This document shows positions 26,903 through 35,627 of a DNA stretch of 64,000 nucleotides, piece after piece. Made by a program: the position numbers and the translations under genes. The DNA is from CAZLMW01 sp964560875 (GTDB lineage Bacteria; Myxococcota_A; UBA9042): positions 1-64,000 of the forward strand of contig CAZLMW010000017.1 of assembly GCA_964560875.1 (NCBI GenBank), read 5' to 3'. A model generated the notes under the pieces. The model saw only the letters and a program-made list of their open reading frames with translations. It searched no databases and had not been told where the DNA came from. Positions within the stretch are counted from its first letter, which is position 1, and the number at the start of each line of letters is the position of its first letter.

Positions 26903-28444
26903 ATGAAGCGCATCCTCATCCTCGACTTCGGCTCCCAGTACACGATGCTCATCGCGCGACGCATCCGCGAATTGCATGTCTATTGTGAGATCTGGCCGTG
27001 CACCCGCGACCTTGCGTCCATCAAGGCCTGGCAACCTGCGGGAATCGTGCTGTCCGGTGGCCCAGCATCCGTCTCCGAACCCGACGCGCCGCGCCCCGAC
27101 GCAGAAGTTTTTGACCTGGGCGTGCCGGTTCTGGGCATTTGCTATGGCCTCCAGGTCATGACCGACATCCTCGGCGGTTCGGTCGCTCCCGGGGACACGC
27201 GCGAGTTCGGCCGAGCACACATCCAGATTGAGAATACCGGCGGCCCGCTGGCGCAGTTAACAGCTGGCGCGACCGAAGAGGTCTGGATGAGCCACGGCGA
27301 TCGCATCGTCGAGCCGGCGGGCGGGTTCTCGGTGCTCGCCAGGACGCGGGACGGAGTCATCGCGGCTGTTCACGACGAAAAACGCCGCCTATCCGGCCTC
27401 CAGTTCCATCCCGAGGTCGCGCACACGCCGCGCGGCACTGACGTCCTCGACGCGTTTGTACGGGGTGAATGCGGATGTCCCGCCGAATGGACGATGGAGT
27501 CCTTCGTTGACACCGCAGTCAACCAGATCCGCGAGCAGGTTGGTGACGGACGCGTTTTGTGCGGCCTGAGCGGTGGCGTCGATTCCAGCGTCGCTGCGGC
27601 CCTGATTCATCGCGCGATCGGCGATCGGTTGACGTGCGTCTTTGTCGACAACGGTCTGCTCCGCAAGGACGAGGGCGACGAGGTCAGGCGCATCTTCGGC
27701 GACGGGCTGGGCTTGCGATTGGTCAGCGTGGACGCCGTCGATCGCTTTCTCGACGCGCTCAAGGACGTCATCGACCCGGAGAAGAAGCGCAAGATCATCG
27801 GTCACCAATTCATCGAAGTGTTCGAGGAGACCGCCGACAACTCAGGTCGCCAATACGACTTCCTCGCGCAGGGCACGCTGTATCCGGATGTGATCGAGTC
27901 CGTGTCTTTCAAGGGGCCCAGCGCGACGATCAAGAGCCACCACAACGTCGGCGGACTGCCTGAATTCATGCAGATGGACCTGGTCGAGCCGCTCCGTGAG
28001 TTGTTCAAAGACGAGGTGCGCGAACTCGGTCAAGCCTTGGGCCTGCCGGACTTCCTCGTGCAGCGCCAGCCGTTCCCCGGCCCGGGCCTGGCGGTGCGTG
28101 TGATGGGAGCCCTGGATCCCGAGAAAGTCCGTCTTGTGCGCGAAGCAGACGCGATCGTCCGCGAAGAGATCGATGCTTGGCCCCGGCATCGAGAGCTTTG
28201 GCAGTACTTCGCCGTGCTGTTGCCCGTCCGATCTGTCGGCGTGATGGGCGATCAGCGGACCTACGAGAACACATGTGCCGTTCGGGCTGTGACGAGTGTG
28301 GACGGTATGACGGCCGATTGGGTGGATCTGCCCCATGAACTACTCGGCCGGATCTCCACGCGCATCATCAACGAAGTGCGTGGAATCAATCGAGTTGTAT
28401 ACGATATTACGAGCAAACCGCCCGGCACGATTGAGTGGGAGTAG
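26903..28444 (+). CDS. guaA: GMP synthase (glutamine-hydrolysing)
   Basis: Converts XMP to GMP using glutamine and ATP. The protein is 513 aa. The class I glutaminase domain carries the nucleophile Cys80 in LGICYGLQVM and the His/Glu dyad in LQFHPEVAHT. The ATP pyrophosphatase domain has the PP-loop SGGVDSSVAA, and the C-terminal dimerisation domain ends KPPGTIEWE, as in nearly all GuaA proteins. It is the second gene of the guaBA operon and converges with the Sel1-like lipoprotein gene after 27 bases. Confidence 0.98.
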   Translation: MKRILILDFGSQYTMLIARRIRELHVYCEIWPCTRDLASIKAWQPAGIVLSGGPASVSEPDAPRPDAEVFDLGVPVLGICYGLQVMTDILGGSVAPGDTREFGRAHIQIENTGGPLAQLTAGATEEVWMSHGDRIVEPAGGFSVLARTRDGVIAAVHDEKRRLSGLQFHPEVAHTPRGTDVLDAFVRGECGCPAEWTMESFVDTAVNQIREQVGDGRVLCGLSGGVDSSVAAALIHRAIGDRLTCVFVDNGLLRKDEGDEVRRIFGDGLGLRLVSVDAVDRFLDALKDVIDPEKKRKIIGHQFIEVFEETADNSGRQYDFLAQGTLYPDVIESVSFKGPSATIKSHHNVGGLPEFMQMDLVEPLRELFKDEVRELGQALGLPDFLVQRQPFPGPGLAVRVMGALDPEKVRLVREADAIVREEIDAWPRHRELWQYFAVLLPVRSVGVMGDQRTYENTCAVRAVTSVDGMTADWVDLPHELLGRISTRIINEVRGINRVVYDITSKPPGTIEWE

Positions 28445-28471
28445 GGCGCTTTGCCAGGCGCCAGTTCGGGC

Positions 28472-29359
28472 CTATCTGCACGCCAACTGTTTGCCGAGTT
28501 CGCAAGCGCGTGACTGCAGATCGTCCGCGTTTCCGAGCCGGCATGCGACACCCCAGACATGGCACGCGCCGCGCACGATTCGGGCGGCATCCAGGCACCC
28601 ACTTGCGTCGCACAGCTTGCACGCGCGATGCAGGTGCGTGACCGCCTTCTGGGCCAGCTCCCTACCGCCGTCGCCGTCGGTCGACAGCTTGTGTTCAACC
28701 GCTCTCCACGTCGCCAGCCCAACATGGCGACATGCGGCGCCGGCTCCAGCTCGACAGGCTTTTTCCAAGGTTGCGAGCGCAGCGCGACGTCCTGGTGCGT
28801 CGTTTGCCGCGGCGAGAAGATCGACGCCATGACGGGCACAAGCTGCGACCGACCCGAGCGCGCATCCTCTCTTGGCCTGGCCCGCCAACATGCACGCGTG
28901 ACCGTCGGCGAGCCGGCAAGCGTGGGCGAAAAGGACGTTGCTGCGTTGTTCATCCACCGGGACGCCCCAACCGCGTGCGAAACAGAGGCCAAGCCGTCGG
29001 CAGTCCTTGCCCTCGCCCAGCTTGCAGCTCGTCGCCAGCGAGTTTGGGGTTCGACAGGCGCGCTCGGTCAGCCAGATTTGCCGTTCCGCGGCGCATTGGT
29101 CGGCGATCCACAGCCCCCTGGCGCGATCTTCGGGACCGGTCCGGCCGCGCCGTGTGCTATCCGCCCGGGTCCTTCGCGGACTCTCGTCAACCGTCCGAGC
29201 CGCCACGGGCGTTTCGCCAGCAGAGCCCTCCGCTTTTGTCTGCTGGACACCACCTCCGATCCAAGCGCCGCAGCCAGCGGTCATGGCGGCAGACACCACC
29301 ACAACGGCCGCCTGAGCCGCTCGAACGCATCGGTAATTGGCCCATGGGGGCGCGATCAT
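28472..29359 (-). CDS. lipoprotein with Cys-bearing Sel1-like repeats
   Basis: 295 aa from the ATG at 29359, set by GGAGAG upstream. Lipobox MTAGC with Cys30. A linker rich in Arg/Thr follows. The second half carries Sel1-like repeats built around (A)C-x-LGxxxAC units such as SCKLGEGKDCRRLG and ACRLADGHACMLAG, with paired cysteines likely to form intra-repeat disulfides in the periplasm. Sel1-like lipoproteins are common in Myxococcota and mediate protein contacts; no partner is visible. Its start codon is only 15 bp from that of the divergent MopE-like gene. Confidence 0.7.
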   Translation of the reverse strand: MIAPPWANYRCVRAAQAAVVVVSAAMTAGCGAWIGGGVQQTKAEGSAGETPVAARTVDESPRRTRADSTRRGRTGPEDRARGLWIADQCAAERQIWLTERACRTPNSLATSCKLGEGKDCRRLGLCFARGWGVPVDEQRSNVLFAHACRLADGHACMLAGQAKRGCALGSVAACARHGVDLLAAANDAPGRRAALATLEKACRAGAGAACRHVGLATWRAVEHKLSTDGDGGRELAQKAVTHLHRACKLCDASGCLDAARIVRGACHVWGVACRLGNADDLQSRACELGKQLACR

Positions 29360-29374
29360 TACACTCTCCGTTGG

Positions 29375-31111
29375 ATGAGCTTGTCGCCAGCCAGGATCCG
29401 TGTCCATTTCCTCGCCCTTGTCGGCGCGGCGGCCATCGTTTGCATCAACGCGGCAACCGCCCTTGCGATTCCCACCCCGAAAGGATCGTGCCCGCAACCA
29501 GAGCACACGCTGGTCCTCTCGGAGTTCCAGGTTGGCGACACCAACAAACCCCGCTGGCTGGAGATCGCAAATCCCGGCAAGTCTGCTGTTTCATTGGATA
29601 ACGTTGTTGTTCGCGTGAAGGCCAAGGGGATCGCGAAGGGCAGCGGCATCGCGGCCGACGTACTCGAGTTTGCGGTCGCTGAAAAGATCGCGTCTCTGCC
29701 CGCCAAGGAGGTCTTGCTCGTCGGGCACTTGCCCAAGACGCCGGGCGGAAAAGGGCCCTATTTCGGCCTGAAGCTCATCGATCTCGGCTCCAAGTTCGTC
29801 CTGCCGCCCTGCAAGGTGAAGCTCGAACTCATCGGTCCGGCGGGTCCGATCGACAGCTTCGAATACGACCTCTGCAAGGGCGCTACCACCCCGCCAGCCT
29901 CGGCGTGGCAGACCGTCATGGCGTTGGACCAGGGCCACCTCGACATCTGCGTCAACGATCAGAAATCCAACTGGTGCATCCCCACTGCGAAGGCCAGCCT
30001 GACCAAACCTTCGCCCGGCAAAGCCAACCCGTGGTGCGATCTCGACGGCGACGGCTACACGTTCACAAGTGGCGATTGCGACGACGGTTCCAAGTCGGTC
30101 AATCCGGCATCCGTCGAGCACTGCAACGGCGTCGACGACGATTGCAACAGCAAGACAGATGACGACGTCATCGTGCCGCCGGGCGTCTGCCTGTCACTGG
30201 GAATCTGCGCACTGCCCGGAAAGAGCGGTGAGCCCGTCGCCAAATGCGATGGGGCCAACGGCTTCACATGCTCTTACCTGGAGGGCTACGAGGCCGCCAA
30301 CGAGACCAAGTGCGACGGTGTCGACAACGACTGCGACGGCCAAACAGACGAAGCGCTTCTCAACAACTGTGGCACCTGCGGAACCCTTCCCGTCGAGACC
30401 TGCAACGGGCTCGACGATAATTGCAATGGAGCGACAGACGAGGGGCTCGATCTGAGCAAACACGACTGCGGCGACGGGATTTGCGCGCTGGCCAAGCCGG
30501 TGTGCAATGGGGCTGATGGCGTGTCCTGCAAGCTGCCGCCACAACACGAAAAGGACGAGACTCGATGCGACGGCCTCGACAACGACTGCGACGGCACCAC
30601 CGATGAAGGGCTTGGGCTTGGCAACGCGTGTGCCGTCGGCGTGGGGGCCTGCCAGGGCGTGGGCGCCTGGGCTTGTGGCAACGACGATAAGCGCCGTTGC
30701 GACGCCAAACTCGGCGCGCCCAAAGAAGAAAAGTGTGGCGACGGGCTCGACAACGACTGCGACGGGACCACAGACGAAGGGTTCGGCGTGGGCGAGCAGT
30801 GTGTCGCGGGTATGGGAATTTGTCGCGTGGTTGGCAAGAGGGTATGCGACGCCAGCGCTCCCAACGGCTCACGGTGCGAAGCCCGCCCGGCAGCTGCGGC
30901 GCCCGCGGAGTACTGCGCCAACGAGCTCGACGATGACTGCGATGGGCTGACCGACGAACCCGGCTGTCGTACGAAGACGAAGACCGATTCGACCGGATGC
31001 GGCGTATCAGCACGCCCCGAGCGCTCGGGCTACCCGTTCCCATATGGCTGGTTGATTGTAGCGGCGGCGTGCCTGGTATTGCTTGATCGTCAACGATCGC
31101 CAGGCGGCTGA
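29375..31111 (+). CDS. MopE-like secreted surface protein with MYXO-CTERM-like tail
   Basis: 578 aa. A signal peptide ends near ALAIP. Residues about 45-200 look like a lamin-tail domain (LVLSEFQVGDTNKPRWLEIANPG). Then six MopE-type putative metal-binding repeats of the form CDGxDNDCDGxxDE follow, the first in the extended DLDGDG...DCDD form. The C-terminus has a conserved-type Gly-Cys (TGCGVS), a hydrophobic segment (YGWLIVAAACLVLL) and a basic end, like the MYXO-CTERM sorting signal. It is probably an extracellular, Ca- or metal-stabilised protein. The upstream open frame to 28559 is an antisense shadow of the Sel1-like gene. Confidence 0.8.
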   Translation: MSLSPARIRVHFLALVGAAAIVCINAATALAIPTPKGSCPQPEHTLVLSEFQVGDTNKPRWLEIANPGKSAVSLDNVVVRVKAKGIAKGSGIAADVLEFAVAEKIASLPAKEVLLVGHLPKTPGGKGPYFGLKLIDLGSKFVLPPCKVKLELIGPAGPIDSFEYDLCKGATTPPASAWQTVMALDQGHLDICVNDQKSNWCIPTAKASLTKPSPGKANPWCDLDGDGYTFTSGDCDDGSKSVNPASVEHCNGVDDDCNSKTDDDVIVPPGVCLSLGICALPGKSGEPVAKCDGANGFTCSYLEGYEAANETKCDGVDNDCDGQTDEALLNNCGTCGTLPVETCNGLDDNCNGATDEGLDLSKHDCGDGICALAKPVCNGADGVSCKLPPQHEKDETRCDGLDNDCDGTTDEGLGLGNACAVGVGACQGVGAWACGNDDKRRCDAKLGAPKEEKCGDGLDNDCDGTTDEGFGVGEQCVAGMGICRVVGKRVCDASAPNGSRCEARPAAAAPAEYCANELDDDCDGLTDEPGCRTKTKTDSTGCGVSARPERSGYPFPYGWLIVAAACLVLLDRQRSPGG

Positions 31112-31117
31112 CCGGAC

Positions 31118-33601
31118 CTACTCGCCCGAACCCAGCAAGGCCGCCCGGGCCCCCGGTTTGGCATGAACCGTGGACCGGCCGCCGCCACCGATATCACCGT
31201 GCAAGGGCCGCAAATCGTCGAGGCGTCGCTGCACGCGACCCATCACGGTGTCGGCGGGATAGCTTCCGCGCCGATCCCGTTCGCCTGACCTCTTGCCGGT
31301 GAGGATCTCGATCCCTTCGTCGATCGTCTTGACCGGCCAGACATGGAACGTCCCGGCGTCCATCGCCTCGCGCACGTCCTTGTCGAGCATCAGGTGCATG
31401 ACATTTTGGTGCGGGATGAGCACGCCCTGGTCGCCGGTCAGTCCGCGTGCCTGGCAGCACCGGAAGAATCCCTCGATCTTGTGGTTGACGCCGCCCACCG
31501 GCTGGATTTCGCCGAGCTGGTTCACGCTGCCGGTCACGCCGATACCTTGGGCAATCGCCACATCAGCGAGATCACTGATGATTGCGTAGAGCCATGTGCT
31601 TGACGCGCTATCGCCATCGACCGCTCCGTAGCTCTGCTCGAACGTCACGGTAGCCGTCAAAGCGAGCGCGGTGTGCTGTGCGAATCGGTGCCCCAGGAAG
31701 CCCGCAAGGATGTGCACGCCCTTGTCGTGGATCTCCCCAGACATGTTCACTTCGCGCTCGATGTTCACGATGCCTGCACGACCCGCGAAACAGCGCGCCG
31801 TCACGCGGAAGGGGCGCCCAAACTCGTGTTCGCCAACCGCCAACACCGCCAATCCGTTGATCACGCCGATACGCGAGCTCGCGAACTCGAGCAGCAGCTG
31901 CCCATCGACCAGGTCGTCTTGCATCTTGTCGGCGATGAGACTGGATCGAAGCTGTCGTTCGCGGATCGCTCGCTCGACGTGAACGCGCGAAATGAGCTCC
32001 TTGTCATCGGCCTTGGCGTGGAAGTTGGCCTCGATCAAGACATTGCTGATGTCATTGAACCGGAGGGTGAGCTTCCGCTGGGATTCTACGAGGCGGCTGC
32101 CGTGCGCGATGACAGCGGCCACGGCCTCTCGATCGAGGGGCGCGCAATTGTTGTTATGGGCCGCCGTCGCAATGAATCGAACGTACTTGTGAACCGCGTC
32201 GTCCGTGCGTCGGATCTCGTCGTCGAAATCCGCCTTCACCTGGAAGATCTTCCGGAAATCATCATCGCTGCGATAGGCCATGTGATACAGCGTGTTACCG
32301 CCGATGAAGATCAGCTTGAACTCGATGGGAATCGGCTCGGGTTTCAGGCCGCTGGTGGGTAGCAGACCGGCGCTCTCGCCGAGGTCTTCGATGGCCGCTT
32401 CCCGGTTTCGCAGCGTCGTCTTCAGCGTCTCCCACACGCCGGGGAGGGCGAAGACATCCGCGGCGTGAACAACGAGGAATCCGCCGTTTGCGCTGAGCAG
32501 CGAACCGGCTTGGATCATCGTGTGGTCGGTGAAGTAGATGCCCTGCTCAACGCGTCGTTCGATTTTGCCGAAGAGGCGATAGAACGTCGGGTGTGACTCG
32601 AAGATGACGGGCGCACCCTCGGTCTTCGAGTTGTCGACAAGCACCTTGACGCGGTAGGCCACAAAGGGGTCGGCCGCGTGCGGGTTGTCGTCGTCCTCGT
32701 CGGGCAGAAACTTCGCGAAATGGTCGACGAAATCCTTGATCATCCCGTCGAAGAAGTTGCGCAAGCGGCGGTTGCAGCCGCGGTATTTGCGCCTCAGCCT
32801 CGATACGGGCTTGCGAATCACGCGCTCGGCAAGATCCCGCGTGTATTTGTCGAGCAGCTCCTGCGTCTCCTTCTCAATTTGCCGGTTCGCCTGCACGAAG
32901 TCGGTCAACAGGGGCTCAAGCAGCTCGCGCCGCGCCTCAACTTCCTGTCGCGCCTCGTCGGGCAGCGCGATGATCTCCTTTTCGTCCAGCGCCTCCCCCT
33001 CGACTACGGGCATGGTCTTCAGCTCGCCCTCGTCGCCGGTCACGATGTCGAAGTGGATCTCGGCGGCCCGCCGGCGTAGCACGTGGAACGCGTCGTTGCT
33101 TCGCGCATTGCCCTCGTAGATCGCCCGCTGAAGCCGCTCTTGATGTGCGCGCGCGTGGAAACTTTTGGCGAGGTCCTCGCGAACCCTCTCAAGCAGCTTC
33201 TCGAGGTCGGTCTTGAGCTTGTTGCCGCGGCCCGGGGGCAGGGCAAGCGCGACCGGCGCCGCCTTATCGTCGAAATTGTGCAGGTACACCCAGTCCGAGG
33301 GCACCTCCCGCTTCGGCGCCACGCTGCCCAGCAACGCTTTGAGTTGGCTGCGTTTTCCAGTGCCCGACGCACCCGCCACGTAGACGTGGAAGTTGTGGCG
33401 GTGGATGGCGAGGCCGATTTCCAAGCTGCGCTGCGCGCGATCCTGTTCGATCACCGATTCGAGGATCTCGACATCGCGCGTCGTCTCGAACGTGAGCGTG
33501 TCGATCGCCACCTGGACGGTCGTCTTGCTCGATTCGAGCGACTCGGGGCGCTTGACGGGGTGGAGCCCGCCAGTGTCGAACGTCGTCGGCGCGTTGGTCA
33601 T
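31118..33601 (-). CDS. LonB-like ATP-dependent protease
   Basis: 827 aa. An N-terminal AAA domain has Walker A AGASGTGKRSQL; a long helical insertion follows, and the C-terminal Lon protease domain carries the catalytic Ser in GDSASST and Lys in GGVNHKIEGF. The arrangement is that of the bacterial AAA_32/LonB-like group rather than classical LonA, which has an N-terminal substrate domain that is missing here. It degrades damaged or regulatory proteins in the cytoplasm; substrates are unknown. The start at 33601 has GGAGG five bases upstream and is preferred over the TTG four codons earlier. Its stop is six bases from that of the convergent MopE-like gene. Confidence 0.92.
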   Translation of the reverse strand: MTNAPTTFDTGGLHPVKRPESLESSKTTVQVAIDTLTFETTRDVEILESVIEQDRAQRSLEIGLAIHRHNFHVYVAGASGTGKRSQLKALLGSVAPKREVPSDWVYLHNFDDKAAPVALALPPGRGNKLKTDLEKLLERVREDLAKSFHARAHQERLQRAIYEGNARSNDAFHVLRRRAAEIHFDIVTGDEGELKTMPVVEGEALDEKEIIALPDEARQEVEARRELLEPLLTDFVQANRQIEKETQELLDKYTRDLAERVIRKPVSRLRRKYRGCNRRLRNFFDGMIKDFVDHFAKFLPDEDDDNPHAADPFVAYRVKVLVDNSKTEGAPVIFESHPTFYRLFGKIERRVEQGIYFTDHTMIQAGSLLSANGGFLVVHAADVFALPGVWETLKTTLRNREAAIEDLGESAGLLPTSGLKPEPIPIEFKLIFIGGNTLYHMAYRSDDDFRKIFQVKADFDDEIRRTDDAVHKYVRFIATAAHNNNCAPLDREAVAAVIAHGSRLVESQRKLTLRFNDISNVLIEANFHAKADDKELISRVHVERAIRERQLRSSLIADKMQDDLVDGQLLLEFASSRIGVINGLAVLAVGEHEFGRPFRVTARCFAGRAGIVNIEREVNMSGEIHDKGVHILAGFLGHRFAQHTALALTATVTFEQSYGAVDGDSASSTWLYAIISDLADVAIAQGIGVTGSVNQLGEIQPVGGVNHKIEGFFRCCQARGLTGDQGVLIPHQNVMHLMLDKDVREAMDAGTFHVWPVKTIDEGIEILTGKRSGERDRRGSYPADTVMGRVQRRLDDLRPLHGDIGGGGRSTVHAKPGARAALLGSGE

Positions 33602-33785
33602 GCTTTCCTCCAATCTCAGGCACGAACTACGGCCCGCGAGAGGCCCATTCGGAGCGGACGGAAGACTTGCGCGCTAGACGGCCATCGTGTCGATCAGGGC
33701 CTGCGCGGCAGACCGCTGGGATGGCGCGCGACGCAATCGTGGCCGTCGCCGAAAGGCGCAAGCGAGACGGCGAAGCGTACCGTTC

Positions 33786-35624
33786 TCAGTTGCTCATGAC
33801 CATGGTGGCGTAGGGCTCTTTCGCCTCGAACTGGCGGCGCGCCGATGACGCCGCTGCGTGCGATGTGTACGGCCCGAGCCGGACGCGGAAGAAGGTGCCC
33901 CGCGCCGGCACGACGATCCGCGTAATCATCGGCTTGTGCCCTTTGCCCTTGAGCAGTTTCACGAACGAACGCGCCTCGTCCGCGCTCTTGAAAGCCTTTA
34001 TCTGGACGAAGAAGCGGCGTTTACCCGCGGGCGCTGCTCCGCGAGGCGCTGCCGGTTTGGCAGGCGCGGCCGGGCGGGTCGTTTTCACGGCTTTGTTACG
34101 AGCGGTCGCGACGCGCTTTTTCGCCGCCGCCTTCTTCTGCTGGGCCGCCTTCTTCTGCTGGGCAACGCGCTTGTGCTCGGCCGCCTTCTTCTGCTCTGCG
34201 ATCTGCTTTTCTGCGGCGATTCGCGTGTTTTCGGCGATCCGCTTTTCGTCCGCGGCGCGCCTCGCCTCCGCCGCTTGGCGTTGCCCTTCGAGCCTCTTGG
34301 CTTGGGCAACCTGCTCGGCGAGACGTTTGGCCGCGGCCGCGCGCTGCTGCGCCGCGATCCGCGTCTGCTCGGCGATTCGTTTTGCGTCGCTCGCTCGCTT
34401 TGCGTCCACCGCCCGTTTCGCTTCCGCGACTCGTTGCTCGGCCGCATGTTCAGCGACCGCGACGGCGGCGCGCGCGGCAGAGGCTTTCTTCATGGCCACT
34501 TCGGCGCGCACGCGCGTCATTTCGAGCTCTGCACGTCGGCGCTGTTCGGCATCTTGGCGCGCCCGCGTTTGGGCGAGGAGTCGCGCTTGGGTTTCCCGCA
34601 GCCGTGCCTCGCGTTCCGTGGCCAGCCGGGCTCGTTGCGCGGCCTTCTCTGCTACGCGAACACTCTGTTCCGCCTGCAGCTGTGCGATCTTGCGCTGCTC
34701 TTCCGCCGCCGCGCGCTGCTTTTCCGCCGCCGCGCGCTGCTTTTCGGCGACCTGCGCCAGTTTCGCCGCCTCGTCGCGCCGCTTGAGGGATTGCGCCGTG
34801 GCGGCTTCGGCCTTGGCGATGGCGAGCTTCGCCTTGCGCGCGCGTTCTTCCAACTCAAGCATCGCGCGCTGTGCCGTGGCGGCGTCGACGGCTGCGTTGA
34901 ACGACTCGGCACGTCGCCGCTTCTGCTCCAACGTGAGCCAGGCCAGGTTGCGGCGGGCATGGTCCACGGCCTCGATGTGCCGCCGCCGCAACGCTTTCTG
35001 AGCCATGTCCTGCATGCGCACAGCGTCGATTCCGGCTGAGCAAACCTCGGCGACATCGGCGCCCCGCTCGCTCGACCCAACGGGCACGTTCTCCGTGGCC
35101 CAGGCAGCGCCATCGGGACCTACCAGGTTGCCGCGGTAGAGGTCGGCTGGTTCGCACGGGCGCTCAGCCGCCGCGAGGCCACTCGACACGTCTTTGGGAG
35201 CCCGCATGGGTTCGCTGCGCACCAATTCGGGAGAGACGCCGTCCGCCCCGTCTGCCTCGGCCGCGGCCTGCGCAATCTGGGCCTGGCGCGTCGACTTCCA
35301 AGCGCGCCGAATGCCTGCGCTACGACCGACGGCCTTGGGCATGATCGGCTCGGACGAGGGCAGGGCTGCGGCCGCGCGGTGTTTGTGTCCTGCGGCAGCG
35401 ACCCGAGCAACGGGCGTTTCGACATGATGGATGGCCATTGGCCGGGCATCGATCGCGGCGGGGGTGACCGCGGTGACATCGGCATGTTCTGCGGCCGTCA
35501 GGAACCCGCCGGCGAAAGCGGCGCCAAAACCCGCTGTGGCGCCCATGGCGATCCACAGGACATGCCGCACTTCGAGGTGCAGCTCGATTCGCTCCCTGAC
35601 ACGTCCCCATTCACGCAATGCCAC
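33786..35624 (-). CDS. SPOR-domain protein with long Ala/Arg/Lys-rich coiled coil
   Basis: 612 aa, GTG start with GAGGAG six bases upstream inside the argS end. Layout: a short cytoplasmic tail, one transmembrane segment (about residues 24-44), a Pro/Ala linker, then roughly 280 residues of heptad-rich coiled coil. This includes a tandem seven-residue repeat (EKQRAAA, EKQRAAA, EEQRKIA) visible as 21 bp DNA repeats near 34690-34745. A Lys/Ala tail and a C-terminal SPOR domain (RRFFVQIKAF to YATMVMSN) complete it. SPOR domains bind denuded peptidoglycan at division sites, so a role in division or wall remodelling is likely. It is three bases downstream of argS and surely co-transcribed. Confidence 0.85.
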   Translation of the reverse strand: MALREWGRVRERIELHLEVRHVLWIAMGATAGFGAAFAGGFLTAAEHADVTAVTPAAIDARPMAIHHVETPVARVAAAGHKHRAAAALPSSEPIMPKAVGRSAGIRRAWKSTRQAQIAQAAAEADGADGVSPELVRSEPMRAPKDVSSGLAAAERPCEPADLYRGNLVGPDGAAWATENVPVGSSERGADVAEVCSAGIDAVRMQDMAQKALRRRHIEAVDHARRNLAWLTLEQKRRRAESFNAAVDAATAQRAMLELEERARKAKLAIAKAEAATAQSLKRRDEAAKLAQVAEKQRAAAEKQRAAAEEQRKIAQLQAEQSVRVAEKAAQRARLATEREARLRETQARLLAQTRARQDAEQRRRAELEMTRVRAEVAMKKASAARAAVAVAEHAAEQRVAEAKRAVDAKRASDAKRIAEQTRIAAQQRAAAAKRLAEQVAQAKRLEGQRQAAEARRAADEKRIAENTRIAAEKQIAEQKKAAEHKRVAQQKKAAQQKKAAAKKRVATARNKAVKTTRPAAPAKPAAPRGAAPAGKRRFFVQIKAFKSADEARSFVKLLKGKGHKPMITRIVVPARGTFFRVRLGPYTSHAAASSARRQFEAKEPYATMVMSN

Positions 35625-35627
35625 GTG

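Noticed and set aside
28445..28462. Small hairpin after guaA
   Set aside because: Only five to six GC pairs (GGCGC/GCGCC) and no T-tract; too weak to call a terminator.
28559..29374. Upstream extension of the MopE-like frame
   Set aside because: It is antisense to the Sel1-like lipoprotein, and a clean signal peptide begins at 29375.
33858..35039. Two long plus-strand frames, rich in Ala/Ser or Arg/Leu
   Set aside because: Antisense to the coiled-coil part of the SPOR protein; low complexity arises from the repeated coding sequence.
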